Made by a program: the position numbers and the translations under genes. A stretch of DNA of 64,000 nt from Diplolepis rosae (Eukaryota; Arthropoda; Insecta; Hymenoptera; Diplolepididae), in assembly GCA_030998225.1 (NCBI GenBank), contig JAPYXD010000723.1:24507501-24571500 (forward strand). Direction: 5' to 3'. Numbering within the stretch: the first letter of the stretch is position 1; each line of letters begins with the position of its first letter. The notes under the pieces were generated by a model that did not search any database, was not told where the DNA came from, and saw only the letters and a program-made list of their open reading frames with translations. This document shows positions 60,401 to 62,275 of the stretch, piece by piece.

Positions 60401-61042
60401 GGACATTTAAAAAAGAAGTGTATATCAAATTTTAGACAAATATAATAACTTTTCATATGTGATGAGAATGTAAAAATAAAATCATGCTTTGTAATGATGT
60501 GCCTATTTGCTTGAATTGTGTGTTAATTAACCAAAATTATTAACTTAGACAATAAAAAAAGTTGTTCACGCCAAGAAATTATGCATTTTAATTAGTCTAA
60601 ATTCATGCCCCACTATTATCCATTATAATCTGTTTCTATTTTTCATCTGCAATTAATTTTATTCGTTTAAATCCTGGTCTTTTTTTCCTTTTCTAATCAC
60701 AGTATATCATTATGTATATAGTATATTTTTCTATCCACTGTCTATTGATATTAATTCTTATCTAGTTTTTGCAAATGCACCTCAAGCCAACACGCCAAAA
60801 GAACAAATTATCTTATTCACAGCAAAATGGTCTATTATGTCTTTAAACGATGTTCATATACTTCCGGCAATCATCAGATTTGTAAGGGATATTAAAATAT
60901 CAATTACTACTTACATTATTTAACTTAATTTTATGTTTATTGTCCTGCTTGTAATGGCCAGACAGTTGATATAGGACGGCACGGCTTCTTCTTCTACCAT
61001 AATTGGCTGGCGGAGCTTCGGGATCAAGATTGCCATTCGCAT
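228..61042 (-). CDS. Elk: ELK-type voltage-gated potassium channel (KCNH8-like), eight internal exons, partial at both ends
   Basis: This plasma-membrane channel of the EAG/ELK/ERG (KCNH) family passes K+ when depolarised. Exons on the minus strand are 61042-60915, 43689-43461, 22911-22748, 11382-11169, 5548-5369, 5291-5092, 2978-2729 and 490-228. All junctions show GT/AG and the phases chain exactly (0, 1, 0, 1, 1, 0, 1, then 0 at the left end), giving 1628 bp and 542 full codons without a stop. In order the exons encode the end of the PAS-S1 linker, S1, S2-S3, the charged S4 with S5, the pore with filter SVGFGN, S6 with C-linker, and the cyclic-nucleotide-binding-homology domain. The 5' exons (start codon, PAS/eag domain) and the 3' exons (C-terminal tail) lie outside the window. 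ELK is preferred over EAG or ERG because of S1 motif [12 protein letters not shown] and the CNBHD end [10 protein letters not shown]. The gene looks intact. The same-strand protease gene at 51414-53611 is nested in its first intron here. Confidence 0.96.
1203..1814. mobile_element. Foldback element flanked by TTAA
   Basis: The ends are an exact inverted repeat GGGGGTCTCCTTATCCAGAAC, each flanked by TTAA (1199-1202 and 1815-1818). A TTAA target duplication is the hallmark of piggyBac-type insertion. No transposase is present, so this would be a non-autonomous copy. With only one copy in the window the class is inferred. Confidence 0.7.
2215..2275 (-). repeat. Shared dispersed fragment (partner at 28130-28195)
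   Basis: The minus strand reads ATTCGAGTGTACGCAT then ACTCGTATACGCACCGAAGTC, nearly identical to the plus strand at about 28135-28180. Its partner lies inside the inverted-terminus element at 27524-28376, so this is probably a small piece of that family. Confidence 0.6.
2729..2978 (-). CDS. Elk: Elk exon: end of C-linker and first half of the CNBHD
   Basis: The exon follows acceptor CTTCTTCCAG and starts in phase 0 with [20 protein letters not shown]. It ends at donor ATTAG|GTAAGA after one base of the next Gly codon. It has 83 codons with motifs [20 protein letters not shown] and [16 protein letters not shown], the beta-roll of the binding-homology domain. An upstream TTTCAG is not used because the ACT start keeps the conserved KEFPEEL frame. 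Confidence 0.96.
3747..3787 (-). ncRNA. Minimal type I hammerhead ribozyme motif (left arm)
   Basis: On the minus strand the order is stem I GGCA, core CTGAAGA (fits CUGANGA), stem II GGCCAC/GTGGCC, core GAAA, then C-G-TT and stem I return TGCC. Stem III would be only AC/GT, inside palindrome AAACGTTT, so cleavage would need dimeric pairing. The predicted site is after GTT. All invariant core bases are present. Confidence 0.72.
4616..4656 (+). ncRNA. Minimal type I hammerhead ribozyme motif (right arm)
   Basis: This is the mirror copy of 3747-3787: GGCA, CTGAAGA, stem II GGCC/GGCC with a longer loop, GAAAC, GTT and TGCC. Both core boxes and stem I are intact. Stem II is a little shorter than in the left arm because of one C-for-A change. 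Confidence 0.72.
5092..5291 (-). CDS. Elk: Elk exon: end of S6 and C-linker
   Basis: After acceptor GTATTTCAG, bases CA complete an Ala codon ([20 protein letters not shown]). The exon ends DIHE in phase 0 before donor GTATAA, which is weaker than the other donors in this gene. The 66 codons cover the end of S6 and the C-linker helices ([20 protein letters not shown]). Only a 77-bp intron separates it from the pore exon. Confidence 0.96.
5369..5548 (-). CDS. Elk: Elk exon: pore loop, selectivity filter and start of S6
   Basis: The exon follows acceptor TTTGCATAG and ends at donor GTAGGAG|GTCAGT in phase 1. It encodes [19 protein letters not shown], then [19 protein letters not shown] and [17 protein letters not shown] is the KCNH-family K+ filter and is intact. 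It contains no Met-initiated ORF of 60 codons or more, so it is easy to miss. Confidence 0.95.
6640..6960. repeat. Imperfect hairpin element
   Basis: AAAATTTGTTTTCAATATTA with GATAGAAAAGATAAAAAC (about 6758-6803) is mirrored by TTTTTATCTTCTCTACCATT and CAAAACAAAATTTT (about 6870-6920). The left flank CAGGGTGGGCCATCTAACAT resembles a Tc1/mariner-type end, but no matching right end was found. Confidence 0.4.
7930..8640. repeat. Foldback with an additional tandem copy in its left arm
   Basis: The segment 8050-8260 is mirrored by 8400-8625; both contain AACGCATGCTCAGAATGATT or a close variant and ACACGTATTTTTTATCCTAG. A diverged direct copy of the GCTCAGGATGATTCTG block also occurs at 7934-8010. 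The minus-strand ORF at 8262-8501 is repeat sequence, not a gene. Confidence 0.65.
8870..9660 (+). repeat. Dispersed repeat family, copy 1
   Basis: This copy shares its 3' part (GACAGACAGACA, then CTCAGGGGGTCTCAAAACGT, then GATGAGAATGTAAAA) with 29300-30345, and the last part with 60270-60477. Its 5' half contains diverged internal repeats with TTTTTTCGTATCTCG. The common 3' end in one orientation suggests a retroposon. The family is not recognised. Confidence 0.6.
9760..9887 (-). mobile_element. AAGGCCATGGATC MITE family, one-ended copy
   Basis: This is a reverse-complement match to 12544-12696, including GAACGTCTGTCAACTTCG and the end GATCCATGGCCTT. The far terminus is missing. Confidence 0.6.
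9906..10135. mobile_element. Foldback MITE
   Basis: Ends CACTGAAAAAAATGGTTAGT and its inverse continue as arms of about 85 bp through AATATGCCTCAGCTATTTTA, nearly base-perfect, around a short loop. There is no coding capacity. A target duplication is not obvious. Confidence 0.75.
10318..10420 (+). repeat. tRNA-derived SINE fragment
   Basis: A box TAGCTCAGTTGGTTAGAGC and a B-box-like GGCTCAAATTCC are spaced as in a tRNA. The acceptor arms do not pair and the T stem is poor. The stretch from CAATCGAAAGACGC onward matches the minus strand of 50949-51026, which shows a dispersed SINE rather than a working tRNA gene. Confidence 0.6.
10952..11134. mobile_element. Palindromic MITE (TACTCTCTAAATCTG family), copy 1
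   Basis: The ends TACTCTCTAAATCTGAATCA and its inverse enclose repeated ACTGATT/AATCAGT blocks. A second copy in opposite orientation lies at 61984-62229. The right end is only 34 bp from the splice donor of the S4-S5 exon. Confidence 0.78.
11169..11382 (-). CDS. Elk: Elk exon: S4 voltage sensor and S5
   Basis: After acceptor TTTTCTACAG the exon reads [34 protein letters not shown], then [20 protein letters not shown], and ends DWDL plus one base before donor GTAAGC. Lys/Arg at every third position in [15 protein letters not shown] is the S4 charge pattern. It has 71 codons; an ORF at 11165-11395 is a shadow frame. Confidence 0.96.
11860..12065. repeat. Junction of two dispersed repeat families
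   Basis: 11860-11905 has TTTCAAATTAATTAGTTGAG, also at 45990 and 57322. 11930-12065 is a diverged reverse-complement copy of the body of the MITE at 62276-62491 (GCCAATCGACGTTAAAATG and AAAAAACATTAGAAAACA). Confidence 0.65.
12115..12270. mobile_element. Short foldback MITE
   Basis: GGGATACAGGCATTTGCG and TTCTACAAAATTTATAGAAC on the left are mirrored on the right, with the core pairing TTATAGAACTTTTCA with TGAAAAGTTCTATAA. Nearly the whole 156 bp can fold on itself. Confidence 0.7.
12544..12696. mobile_element. AAGGCCATGGATC MITE family, short form
   Basis: The 153-bp element ends in AAGGCCATGGATCAA and its inverse. The interior differs from the longer relatives at 21921 and 61365 but matches 9760-9887. 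Confidence 0.65.
14959..15166. mobile_element. TIR MITE
   Basis: Imperfect terminal inverted repeats of about 28 bp (GGAGAAAAATGGATTGTAAA on the left) surround short AT palindromes such as TATAATCTAGATTATA-type pairs. TA flanks both ends. Confidence 0.6.
15223..16092. mobile_element. Tc1-type foldback element with TA target duplication
   Basis: The ends pair CACTACCGGTCAGAATTGTG with its inverse (two mismatches), followed by GGGACCACCT on both sides, with TA at 15221-15222 and 16093-16094. Arms of about 300 bp remain complementary inward (AACATTTTTTAATGTTCTTA with its partner). Small ORFs at 15544-15853 lie in the repeat and encode nothing recognised. Confidence 0.78.
16495..16765 (+). repeat. 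CTATAAACGGG repeats in the retrotransposon leader
   Basis: CTATAAACGGG occurs three times (about 16499, 16534 and 16740), with a degenerate fourth (CTACAGACGCGTTTATCC) near 16574. Three of these, within 110 bp, are each followed by a pyrimidine-rich stretch and ATG-containing spacer. Repeated leader units are common in non-LTR elements; a promoter role is only possible, not shown. Confidence 0.5.
17736..18412 (+). pseudogene. Gag-like ORF1 of the R1/TRAS-like element, broken
   Basis: The longest open piece (17736-18284) is a Lys/Arg-rich start, then [31 protein letters not shown] and a region ending [20 protein letters not shown], typical of the gag protein that binds element RNA. The frame then meets TGA exactly where the second Cys of a CX2CX4HX4C knuckle should be, and continues [13 protein letters not shown]. 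The next knuckle reads [14 protein letters not shown], with Tyr for its second Cys. More N-terminal coding lies at 17200-17735 in shifted frames. The copy cannot make a normal gag. The long minus-strand ORF at 17663-18442 is its antisense shadow. Confidence 0.7.
18508..19430 (+). pseudogene. ORF2 endonuclease (APE-type) fragment split by an insertion
   Basis: 18508-18561 reads [14 protein letters not shown], the usual start of an R1-like endonuclease. After the hAT insertion the frame resumes [20 protein letters not shown] at about 19122. Further on, in shifted frames, come [14 protein letters not shown] and [19 protein letters not shown] with LIIDLMIS. Several stops and frameshifts make it non-functional. 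Homology stops near 19430, so the RT region was lost or lies elsewhere. Confidence 0.7.
18562..19119. mobile_element. hAT-type MITE inside the endonuclease ORF, 8-bp target duplication
   Basis: The element starts CAGCGTTGCCAAC and ends GGTAATGATG (inverse CATCATTACCATT), an imperfect hAT-like terminus. It is flanked by CCTGATGC at 18554-18561 and 19120-19127. Removing it with one CCTGATGC restores a continuous endonuclease frame, so both boundaries are firm. The interior has AATCAGGAG/CAGTAG repeats near the ends and a hairpin at 18897-18996 (GAGGAATAGGGGAACAG and inverse). Confidence 0.85.
19905..19985 (-). repeat. tRNA-like sequence
   Basis: On the minus strand AGCGTAGTGGTTCAGATGCG resembles an A box and GGGGTTTAAACTCC a B box, at about tRNA spacing. 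The stems are incomplete, so a pseudo-tRNA or SINE head is more likely than a gene. Confidence 0.35.
19985..20420 (+). repeat. Direct duplication of about 110 bp
   Basis: GATATGCTAAAAATTAGAAC through CACGCTGARTTTTAYGAAG occurs at about 20011-20122 and again at 20293-20406. The hAT MITE at 20123-20284 lies between the two. A third start of the unit follows at about 20406. Confidence 0.65.
20123..20284. mobile_element. Small hAT-type MITE with 8-bp target duplication
   Basis: The 162-bp element has ends CAGTGATCCCAGAACGTGGG and its near-perfect inverse, flanked by TTACGAAG at 20115-20122 and 20285-20292. The arms continue inward through GAGCTGG and the CCATAGA/TCTATGG pair. ORF 20138-20350 only reads across it. 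Confidence 0.85.
21921..22162. mobile_element. AAGGCCATGGA MITE family, long form, copy 1
   Basis: Ends AAGGCCATGGAACAACCAGA and its inverse continue through CATATGATCGATATGCTGAT, making a foldback of 242 bp. The close relative at 61365-61702 has a longer centre. TTA/TAA flanks are present but a target duplication is not certain. Confidence 0.78.
22748..22911 (-). CDS. Elk: Elk exon: S2 and S3
   Basis: After acceptor TTCTCGCAG, AT completes an Asp codon. The exon reads [54 protein letters not shown], and ends in phase 0 at donor GAGAG|GTCAGT. Its 54 codons carry the conserved NFRTTYV and [14 protein letters not shown] segments of S2-S3. Confidence 0.96.
25330..25689 (+). mobile_element. GC-rich poly(A)-tailed retroposon, copy 1
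   Basis: A sharply GC-rich segment starting ATCGGGGCC ends in about 15 A residues and is flanked by ATATAATACGGCA at 25317-25329 and 25690-25702. A poly(A) tail plus a 13-bp duplication shows LINE-mediated retroposition. Internal Pol III boxes are not convincing, so it may be a SINE or a truncated non-LTR element. The 87-aa ORF here crosses the 5' flank and is not a gene. Copy 2 is at 48581-48902. Confidence 0.8.
26286..26690 (+). pseudogene. Reverse transcriptase fragment of an R1/TRAS-like element, internally deleted
   Basis: The frame from about 26320 reads [37 protein letters not shown] and [15 protein letters not shown], the N-terminal part of a non-LTR RT. A long G run (about 26475-26490) shifts the frame; [18 protein letters not shown] follows in another frame. 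It then jumps to [17 protein letters not shown], a motif normally near the C-terminus of ORF2, so most of the RT is deleted. It may derive from the same family as 16147-19435. Confidence 0.68.
27524..28376. mobile_element. Element with palindromic inverted termini
   Basis: TGTGACCGATTTGGGTCTCA with TTTCGGTCACA (27524-27554) is inverted at 28346-28376. Each terminus is itself near-palindromic (GACCGA/TCGGTC). The interior includes a CTT run near 27944-27964, an inverted repeat CGACAATGCTCGCAGGA (about 28226-28285) and the fragment shared with 2215-2275. No ORF of note. Confidence 0.6.
29300..30345 (+). repeat. Dispersed repeat family, copy 2
   Basis: The 3' half matches 9160-9660: CAGTCAGACAGACAGACAGA near 30208, CTCAGGGGGTCTCGAAACGT near 30257 and end GATGAGAATGTAAAAAG. 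The 5' half shows several diverged internal repeats of about 130 bp with AAAATGGAATTTT. The ORF at 30024-30278 belongs to the repeat. Confidence 0.6.
31953..31958 (-). terminator. Polyadenylation signal-like AATAAA after the THAP remnant
   Basis: AATAAA on the minus strand lies about 55 bases past the TGA that ends the THAP-remnant reading frame. Given the AT content, chance is possible. Confidence 0.3.
32014..32443 (-). pseudogene. THAP-domain protein remnant
   Basis: From ATG at 32443 the minus strand reads [20 protein letters not shown], then [20 protein letters not shown], like the first part of a THAP zinc-binding, DNA-binding domain (C-X4-C and a basic stretch). The expected Trp is Arg. 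At the second zinc pair the frame hits TGA where Cys is expected, followed by HRHF, matching C-X2-HF. Further on, in a shifted frame, [18 protein letters not shown] resembles the basic-to-PTLNLP segment that usually follows THAP domains, and an acidic/Ser tail ends at TGA 32014-32016. It is probably a dead gene copy or a piece of a THAP-bearing transposase. Confidence 0.55.
32711..32748 (-). ncRNA. Hammerhead ribozyme motif, left pseudo-LTR
   Basis: The minus strand has TCA, CTGATGA, stem II GGACTC/GAGTC, GAAAC, GTT, TGA. The core is canonical. Stem I is only 3 bp (TCA/TGA) next to the core and stem III is the 2-bp AC/GT type, so cleavage is more likely in dimeric RNA. Confidence 0.75.
33506..33847 (+). 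pseudogene. GIY-YIG endonuclease domain of the Penelope-like element
   Basis: This 113-codon open frame begins [20 protein letters not shown] and continues [18 protein letters not shown], ending PLMNAKL before TAA. VYNIPC, the Cys pair CSDC, and YIGTT with R-X2-L-X2-R-X3-H are the hallmark of the C-terminal nuclease of Penelope-like elements, which nicks target DNA for priming. An in-frame TAG stands just upstream (about 33491) at the arm boundary, so the RT portion is absent. It lies outside the listed Met-started ORFs because it has no start codon. Confidence 0.82.
34676..34713 (+). ncRNA. Hammerhead ribozyme motif, right pseudo-LTR
   Basis: This is an identical mirror of 32711-32748: TCA, CTGATGA, GGACTC with loop CGATCA and GAGTC, GAAAC, GTT, TGA. 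It lies downstream of the GIY-YIG frame on the same strand, as expected for a sense-strand ribozyme in the 3' terminus. Confidence 0.75.
35131..35284. mobile_element. Small TA-flanked MITE
   Basis: Ends CAGAGTGGCCACAAGTGG and CACTCGTGGCCAGTCTG are imperfect inverses. TA flanks both sides (35129-35130 and 35285-35286). It sits beside a TA microsatellite at 35111-35130. Confidence 0.65.
35805..36101. mobile_element. TIR element with an internal 21-bp minisatellite
   Basis: Terminal inverted repeats CCCGCGAAAAAAAGTTGATC and its imperfect inverse enclose about seven tandem copies of a 21-bp unit, CAGATCTACTTCARATCTRAC. The unit is rich in AGATCT. The array is flanked on each side by inverted GATCTGGTCAGATC blocks. 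Confidence 0.78.
36274..37260 (-). mobile_element. Mariner A: internally deleted mariner with intact TIRs
   Basis: Inverted ends TTGGATCTATAAYTTAATTC are flanked by TA (36272-36273 and 37261-37262). The element is 987 bp, against about 1.3 kb for an intact mariner. It carries one broken transposase on the minus strand. Confidence 0.88.
36349..37088 (-). pseudogene. Mariner A transposase, stop codon plus catalytic-core deletion
   Basis: The transposase cuts and joins element DNA at the TIRs. From ATG 37088: [20 protein letters not shown], a helix-turn-helix region, [15 protein letters not shown], then TGDEKWIH with the first catalytic Asp. TAG replaces the expected Tyr (stop at 36603-36605). 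After about 20 more codons ([19 protein letters not shown]) the sequence jumps to [14 protein letters not shown] with the third Asp, and ends GQYFE at 36349. The segment with the second Asp (HDNA motif) is deleted, so the enzyme is dead. Confidence 0.88.
37558..38018. mobile_element. CACGCAAAAAAG MITE family, copy 1
   Basis: Ends CGCAAAAAAGTAAATGCTAA and its inverse enclose repeated GCTGCTCAGCAG-type blocks. It is a close inverted relative of 39544-40108, sharing AGGTATCGCCTTTCTGCACC and CAGAATGCGAGTTGCTGCTG. Confidence 0.75.
39544..40108. mobile_element. CACGCAAAAAAG MITE family, copy 2, inside mariner B
   Basis: The 565-bp element has ends CACGCAAAAAAGAAAATGCT and its inverse, flanked by TA (39542-39543 and 40109-40110). 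Most of the body is the reverse complement of 37558-38018. Confidence 0.82.
40292..41214. mobile_element. CACGGAAAAA foldback MITE inside mariner B
   Basis: The 923-bp element has ends CACGGAAAAAAAAAGTTCAT and its inverse (about 30 bp, imperfect), flanked by TA (40290-40291 and 41215-41216). The interior contains AACTTTC-rich diverged repeats and, near 40725-40800, a minus-strand tRNA-like stretch with B box GGCGTTCAAATCCC. Confidence 0.82.
40725..40800 (-). repeat. tRNA-like sequence within the MITE
   Basis: The minus strand has GCGGCGCTGGTTGGTTGCTTAGG (A-box-like) and GCGTTCAAATCCCGC (strong B box with a paired T stem). The acceptor stem does not close, so it is probably a captured or decayed tRNA. 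Confidence 0.4.
41743..41926. mobile_element. Near-perfect hairpin MITE
   Basis: TTGTATTTTTCATAGCGCCT is mirrored by AGGCGCTATGAAAAATACAA. The arms continue almost without mismatch through CGGTACCTGTAGAG to a short loop at AACCCTAGGGTT. The whole 184 bp can form one long stem. Confidence 0.78.
43461..43689 (-). CDS. Elk: Elk exon: pre-S1 and S1
   Basis: After acceptor GTATTTTCAG the exon reads [57 protein letters not shown] and [13 protein letters not shown]. It ends one base into an Asp codon at donor TTACCG|GTGAGT. The 76 codons match the ELK pre-S1/S1 block. The upstream boundary at LNN|TLL keeps phase 0 with the exon at 60915-61042. Confidence 0.96.
45985..46070 (+). repeat. TTTCAAATTAATTAGTTGAG dispersed repeat
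   Basis: The sequence through TTTTTGTCA, CTACATTATC and ATCACTAGTC is shared with 57320-57400. The first half is shared with 11860-11905. Three copies in one window indicate a dispersed family of unknown type. Confidence 0.6.
46892..48168. mobile_element. Complex foldback element (outer)
   Basis: Ends ACACAGCTCCACAAAAAAAA and its inverse continue through CAGAATCCGGAGTAG-type sequence. The body is built of inverted, repeated blocks with AACCTCRAAAACATGG-like and ATCCGGAGCC motifs. A second foldback (47012-47611) lies within it. ORFs at 47518-47730 and 47993-48181 are repeat sequence. Confidence 0.68.
47012..47611. mobile_element. Inner foldback with GATAGCTTTAC repeats
   Basis: Inverted ends TACCCTAGCG/CGCTAGGGTA enclose arms of more than 200 bp containing tandem 11-bp units (GATAGCTTTAC on the right, GTAAAGCTATC on the left) and AAGGCAGTGCAGTGGTTCA with its inverse. 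It is nearly perfect as a hairpin apart from a short loop. Confidence 0.72.
48259..49459. mobile_element. Foldback element containing a GC-rich retroposon
   Basis: Ends ATATGGGGCATAATTTCTC and its near-inverse open arms of about 320 bp (TTTTTGCATAAAGCAAAATT and inverse; GACCTCCATTTTCGAAAAT and inverse). The loop holds the retroposon copy at 48581-48902 and about 170 bp of other sequence. Confidence 0.7.
48581..48902 (-). mobile_element. GC-rich retroposon, copy 2
   Basis: This is the reverse complement of 25330-25660 with substitutions and small indels; shared blocks include CCTAGACCCGTCCTAGGAGA and ACCCGCGGTCCTGCGTCT. It has no poly(A) tail and no visible target duplication, so it is either older or was carried along with the surrounding foldback. 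Confidence 0.75.
50850..51178 (-). pseudogene. Decayed duplicate of the protease-homologue 3' end
   Basis: The minus strand at 51146-51178 starts CGTCAGTGGGTTAGTAGATC, matching the RQW-I-NR codons that end the gene at 51414, with a 1-bp deletion that destroys the frame. The following 3' UTR-like sequence, with an AATAAA at 51067-51072 and TTTTTAAACAACTT, matches the region below the intact gene. This is a tandem duplication of the gene tail, later hit by a SINE. Confidence 0.7.
50949..51026 (-). repeat. tRNA-derived SINE fragment inserted in the duplicated tail
   Basis: The minus strand has CGGCAATCGAAAGACCC and B box GGGCTCGAATCCC, then AGTCGAATGCG, matching 10340-10410. It interrupts sequence that is continuous at 51290-51310. 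TTAAAAAAAAT occurs on both sides and may be the target duplication. Confidence 0.62.
51336..51341 (-). terminator. Polyadenylation signal of the serine protease homologue
   Basis: AATAAA lies about 73 bp past the stop codon of the nested gene, a normal distance. The same signal is kept in the duplicated tail at 51067-51072. Confidence 0.65.
51414..52114 (-). CDS. Serine protease homologue, exon 2
   Basis: The exon follows acceptor TTGTTTTCAG, with CG completing an Ala codon, and runs [20 protein letters not shown] through to TAA at 51414-51416. It holds the whole protease fold except the signal peptide. Confidence 0.94.
51414..53611 (-). CDS. Secreted trypsin-like serine protease homologue, catalytically dead, nested in the Elk intron
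   Basis: Two exons (53611-53566 and 52114-51414) join in phase 1 at GT/AG to give 248 residues. The first 16 form a signal peptide ([16 protein letters not shown]); a short propeptide then leads to the activation site TPR|IVGGS. The chymotrypsin fold is complete: [47 protein letters not shown] and a C-terminal [10 protein letters not shown]. Of the triad only Asp (NDIAL) remains: His is Ala (TAAAC instead of TAAHC) and Ser is Gly (ADGGGP instead of GDSGGP). Asp189 (RDSC) and the pocket glycines are kept, so it may still bind trypsin-type substrates or partners. Such homologues often act as cofactors or decoys in insect immunity, gut or secretions; which applies here is unknown. The reading frame is intact, so it looks like an expressed gene rather than a pseudogene. 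Confidence 0.93.
52190..52290. repeat. AT-only low-complexity tract
   Basis: About 100 bases of TTATTA/ATATTA units with scarcely any G or C. The ORF reading through it (52175-52375) is an artefact of composition. Confidence 0.8.
52408..53306 (+). mobile_element. Tc1-like element with intact TIRs, internally deleted
   Basis: Inverted ends CAGTCTGTTCAACAAGAGCG and its near-inverse extend for about 50 bp (through TCGATTTTTCGAAAACTATT) and are flanked by TA (52406-52407 and 53307-53308). At 899 bp it is short for a Tc1. Confidence 0.88.
52566..53185 (+). pseudogene. Tc1-like transposase remnant
   Basis: The frame starts [20 protein letters not shown] with helix-turn-helix residues ([20 protein letters not shown]). 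It jumps after LPERGKC to the catalytic core at WGCFS-like [11 protein letters not shown] in another frame, so the first catalytic Asp region is gone. The second motif [12 protein letters not shown] and the third [10 protein letters not shown] follow, but TGA replaces the expected Trp after ENF. The frame continues [20 protein letters not shown] to TAG. It cannot be active. Confidence 0.85.
53566..53611 (-). CDS. Serine protease homologue, exon 1 (signal peptide)
   Basis: ATG at 53611 is followed by 14 mostly hydrophobic codons ([14 protein letters not shown]) and one base, ending at donor AATG|GTATGT. It is too short to appear as a long ORF. This start is chosen because it yields a clean signal peptide in phase with exon 2. 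Confidence 0.9.
53632..53672 (-). promoter_or_regulatory. Likely core promoter of the serine protease homologue
   Basis: On the minus strand a TATA-like TTTTTAAAC (about 53663-53673) precedes an initiator-like CTCACAGTTAG (53632-53642) by about 30 bp. The start codon follows about 25 bp later. Position and spacing fit an arthropod TATA/Inr promoter. Confidence 0.5.
54602..55895 (+). mobile_element. Mariner D: full-length mariner with perfect TIRs
   Basis: The 1,294-bp element has exact inverted ends CTAGGTTGTTCAAAAAGTTT continuing TGAAAGCGA (29 bp), flanked by TA (54600-54601 and 55896-55897). Length, ends and coding content match a complete mariner. The only clear defect is one stop codon. 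Confidence 0.93.
54781..55830 (+). pseudogene. Mariner D transposase with a single premature stop
   Basis: DD34D transposase of 349 codon positions, starting [20 protein letters not shown] at 54781 (the longer ORF from 54691 begins upstream of the usual start). It has a helix-turn-helix region, linker WVPHSLT, first Asp in MDETWVFHH, second in HQDNAPAHT, and third in [12 protein letters not shown], 34 residues after the second. The frame is broken only at 55447-55449, where TAA stands in GKTINSE-YCNLL in place of an aromatic codon. Everything downstream stays in frame to TAA at 55828-55830. Unless read through, the protein would stop before the second catalytic Asp. Confidence 0.92.
57320..57400 (+). 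repeat. TTTCAAATTAATTAGTTGAG dispersed repeat
   Basis: Matches 45985-46070 through CTACATTATC and GATCACTAGTC, with a few substitutions. Confidence 0.6.
58517..58554 (-). ncRNA. Degenerate hammerhead ribozyme motif
   Basis: The minus strand has CTGACGA (allowed by CUGANGA) and stem II GGACTC/GAGTC, but the second core box reads AAGAC instead of GAAAC. Two invariant bases are changed, so it should be inactive. Confidence 0.55.
58563..59030. repeat. Three tandem copies of a ~156-bp unit
   Basis: Each unit begins TTCTATAAAAA, then GGAAGAAACTTAAAAAA, then a CACGTGTGA-like and an AATTGCACGTGTG-like block. Copies differ by roughly 10-20 percent. They lie inside the Penelope-like terminus. Confidence 0.72.
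60270..60477 (+). repeat. Dispersed repeat family, 3' fragment
   Basis: It ends in ATATGTGATGAGAATGTAAAA like copies 8870-9660 and 29300-30345, with a diverged GACAGA-rich block near 60350. It is the most diverged of the three. Confidence 0.5.
60915..61042 (-). CDS. Elk: Elk exon: end of the PAS-S1 linker
   Basis: After acceptor TCAATTCCAG, AT completes a codon begun in the previous exon (Asp, if that exon ends in G). The exon reads [40 protein letters not shown] and NN, ending in phase 0 at donor AATAAT|GTAAGT. The [12 protein letters not shown] segment is typical of ELK channels just before S1. With 42 codons and no ATG in frame it is easy to miss. The upstream exons with the PAS domain lie beyond the window. 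Confidence 0.92.
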
Positions 61043-61364
61043 CTGGAATTGAGAAAAATAATTATTCATTTGTATTATTTTTAGAATGTATTTTTGATTA
61101 GTTTACTCAAAAGCAAGCATTTTCTCCGAGTTTTCCAATGCCTTTTTAGTGGAAGACTGAAGGATCGGGAAAACCAAATTACGTTCCTGTGTCAAACGTT
61201 TAGTCATCTACTATTGTGCAGCTTTAATTTGCATAAATAAAGCCGCAAGGGTTACATTCTTAAAAGCATTTTCGTGTCATAGAGAGAAGATTTGTTCATG
61301 AGAAAACCTTAAACTCCTCTCGCTTTAGTTAAAATTACCATAAAAATATAATAAAAAATTTCTT

Positions 61365-61702
61365 AAGGCCATGGATCAACCAGACCATATGATCGATATG
61401 CTGATTTTTTTGTCTGTAAACTTTTGTCCATGCAAAATAAGATATCAAGTCATAAATTATGTGATCAAAGAAAAAGCACTAAGGAAGGTCTGTCCACCCT
61501 TAGATTTTTTAAATTAAAAAAAATTTTCTTTTTTAAGTATATTTTTTTATAATTATGAAAATTCAAGAGTTGAAAAACCTTCCTTAGTGCCTTTTCTTTG
61601 ATCTCGCAAATTTTTGACTTGATACCTTATTTTGCATGGACAAAAGTTCACAGACAAAAAAATAACCATGTCGATCATATGGTCTGGTTGACCCATGCCC
61701 TT
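61365..61702. mobile_element. AAGGCCATGGATC MITE family, long form, copy 2
   Basis: Ends AAGGCCATGGATCAACCAGA and its near-inverse, with CATATGATCGATATGCTGAT inside. Related to 21921-22162 but with about 100 bp more at the centre, where a TAAGGAAGG/CCTTCCTTA pair extends the foldback. Confidence 0.78.
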
Positions 61703-61983
61703 AAAAATGAAAAAATGATTTAAAAAATATTGACTAAATGAACATAAAACTGCGAACTTTCAAGCACATATTTATTCATATTTGGAGCACGTTTTAAAAT
61801 TTTTTCAGCCCGAAATCATTTTTCATTGCTGAACTATACGGCAACTTAGCCACTCATCTCTAAAAAAAGTTTTTTTCGCTGACCAAGATTGCAAGCGTTC
61901 TGCTTATCTAAAACAAAACAAAAAAATTTTGGTGTTTTTTCACAACTTCTCCAACATGAAAAAAAGTGGCTTAATGAATCAAA

Positions 61984-62229
61984 ACTCTCTAAATCTGAAT
62001 CAGACAAAATCTACTGAATATCAGTGAAATTTGACTAATTCAAATAGCTGAAAAAAGGTTGCTGTAAATCAGTCAAATGATTTAACAGTGAAAAACATTT
62101 TTTTCATTGATTCAATCAATGAAAATTAACTGATTTGCCAGAGAAAAATATTTTTGCACTGATGAATCAGTGAAAAGGCAAATTACTGATTATATCAGTG
62201 AAAATTTTACTGATTCAGATTTAGAGAGT
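61984..62229. mobile_element. Palindromic MITE (ACTCTCTAAATCTG family), copy 2
   Basis: Ends ACTCTCTAAATCTGAATCAG and its inverse, with CACTGATGAATCAGTGAAAA shared with 10952-11134 in opposite orientation. Confidence 0.78.
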
Positions 62230-62275
62230 AAATTGAAGGGCCCAATTCTATAACAAGATGTGCGTAAGAGGCCGG

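Larger units (their letters stand above)
43690..60914. other. Elk intron (17,225 bp) with a nested gene
   Basis: From 43690 to 45980 no gene or element is recognised. Then: repeat piece near 45985-46070, foldback 46892-48168, foldback 48259-49459 with retroposon, protease-tail pseudogene and SINE (50850-51178), serine protease homologue (51414-53611), foldback with mariner D (54070-56679), repeat near 57322, Penelope-like terminus (58455-59500) and dispersed repeat (60270-60477). Nothing clear is seen in 46080-46890, 49460-50850, 56680-57320, 57400-58450 or 59500-60260. The small ORFs at 46176-46563 have no recognised domain. Confidence 0.85.

Noticed and set aside
213..61042. The channel locus as a pseudogene because of transposon load
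   Set aside because: All insertions lie in introns; exons, phases, splice sites and the pore motif are intact.
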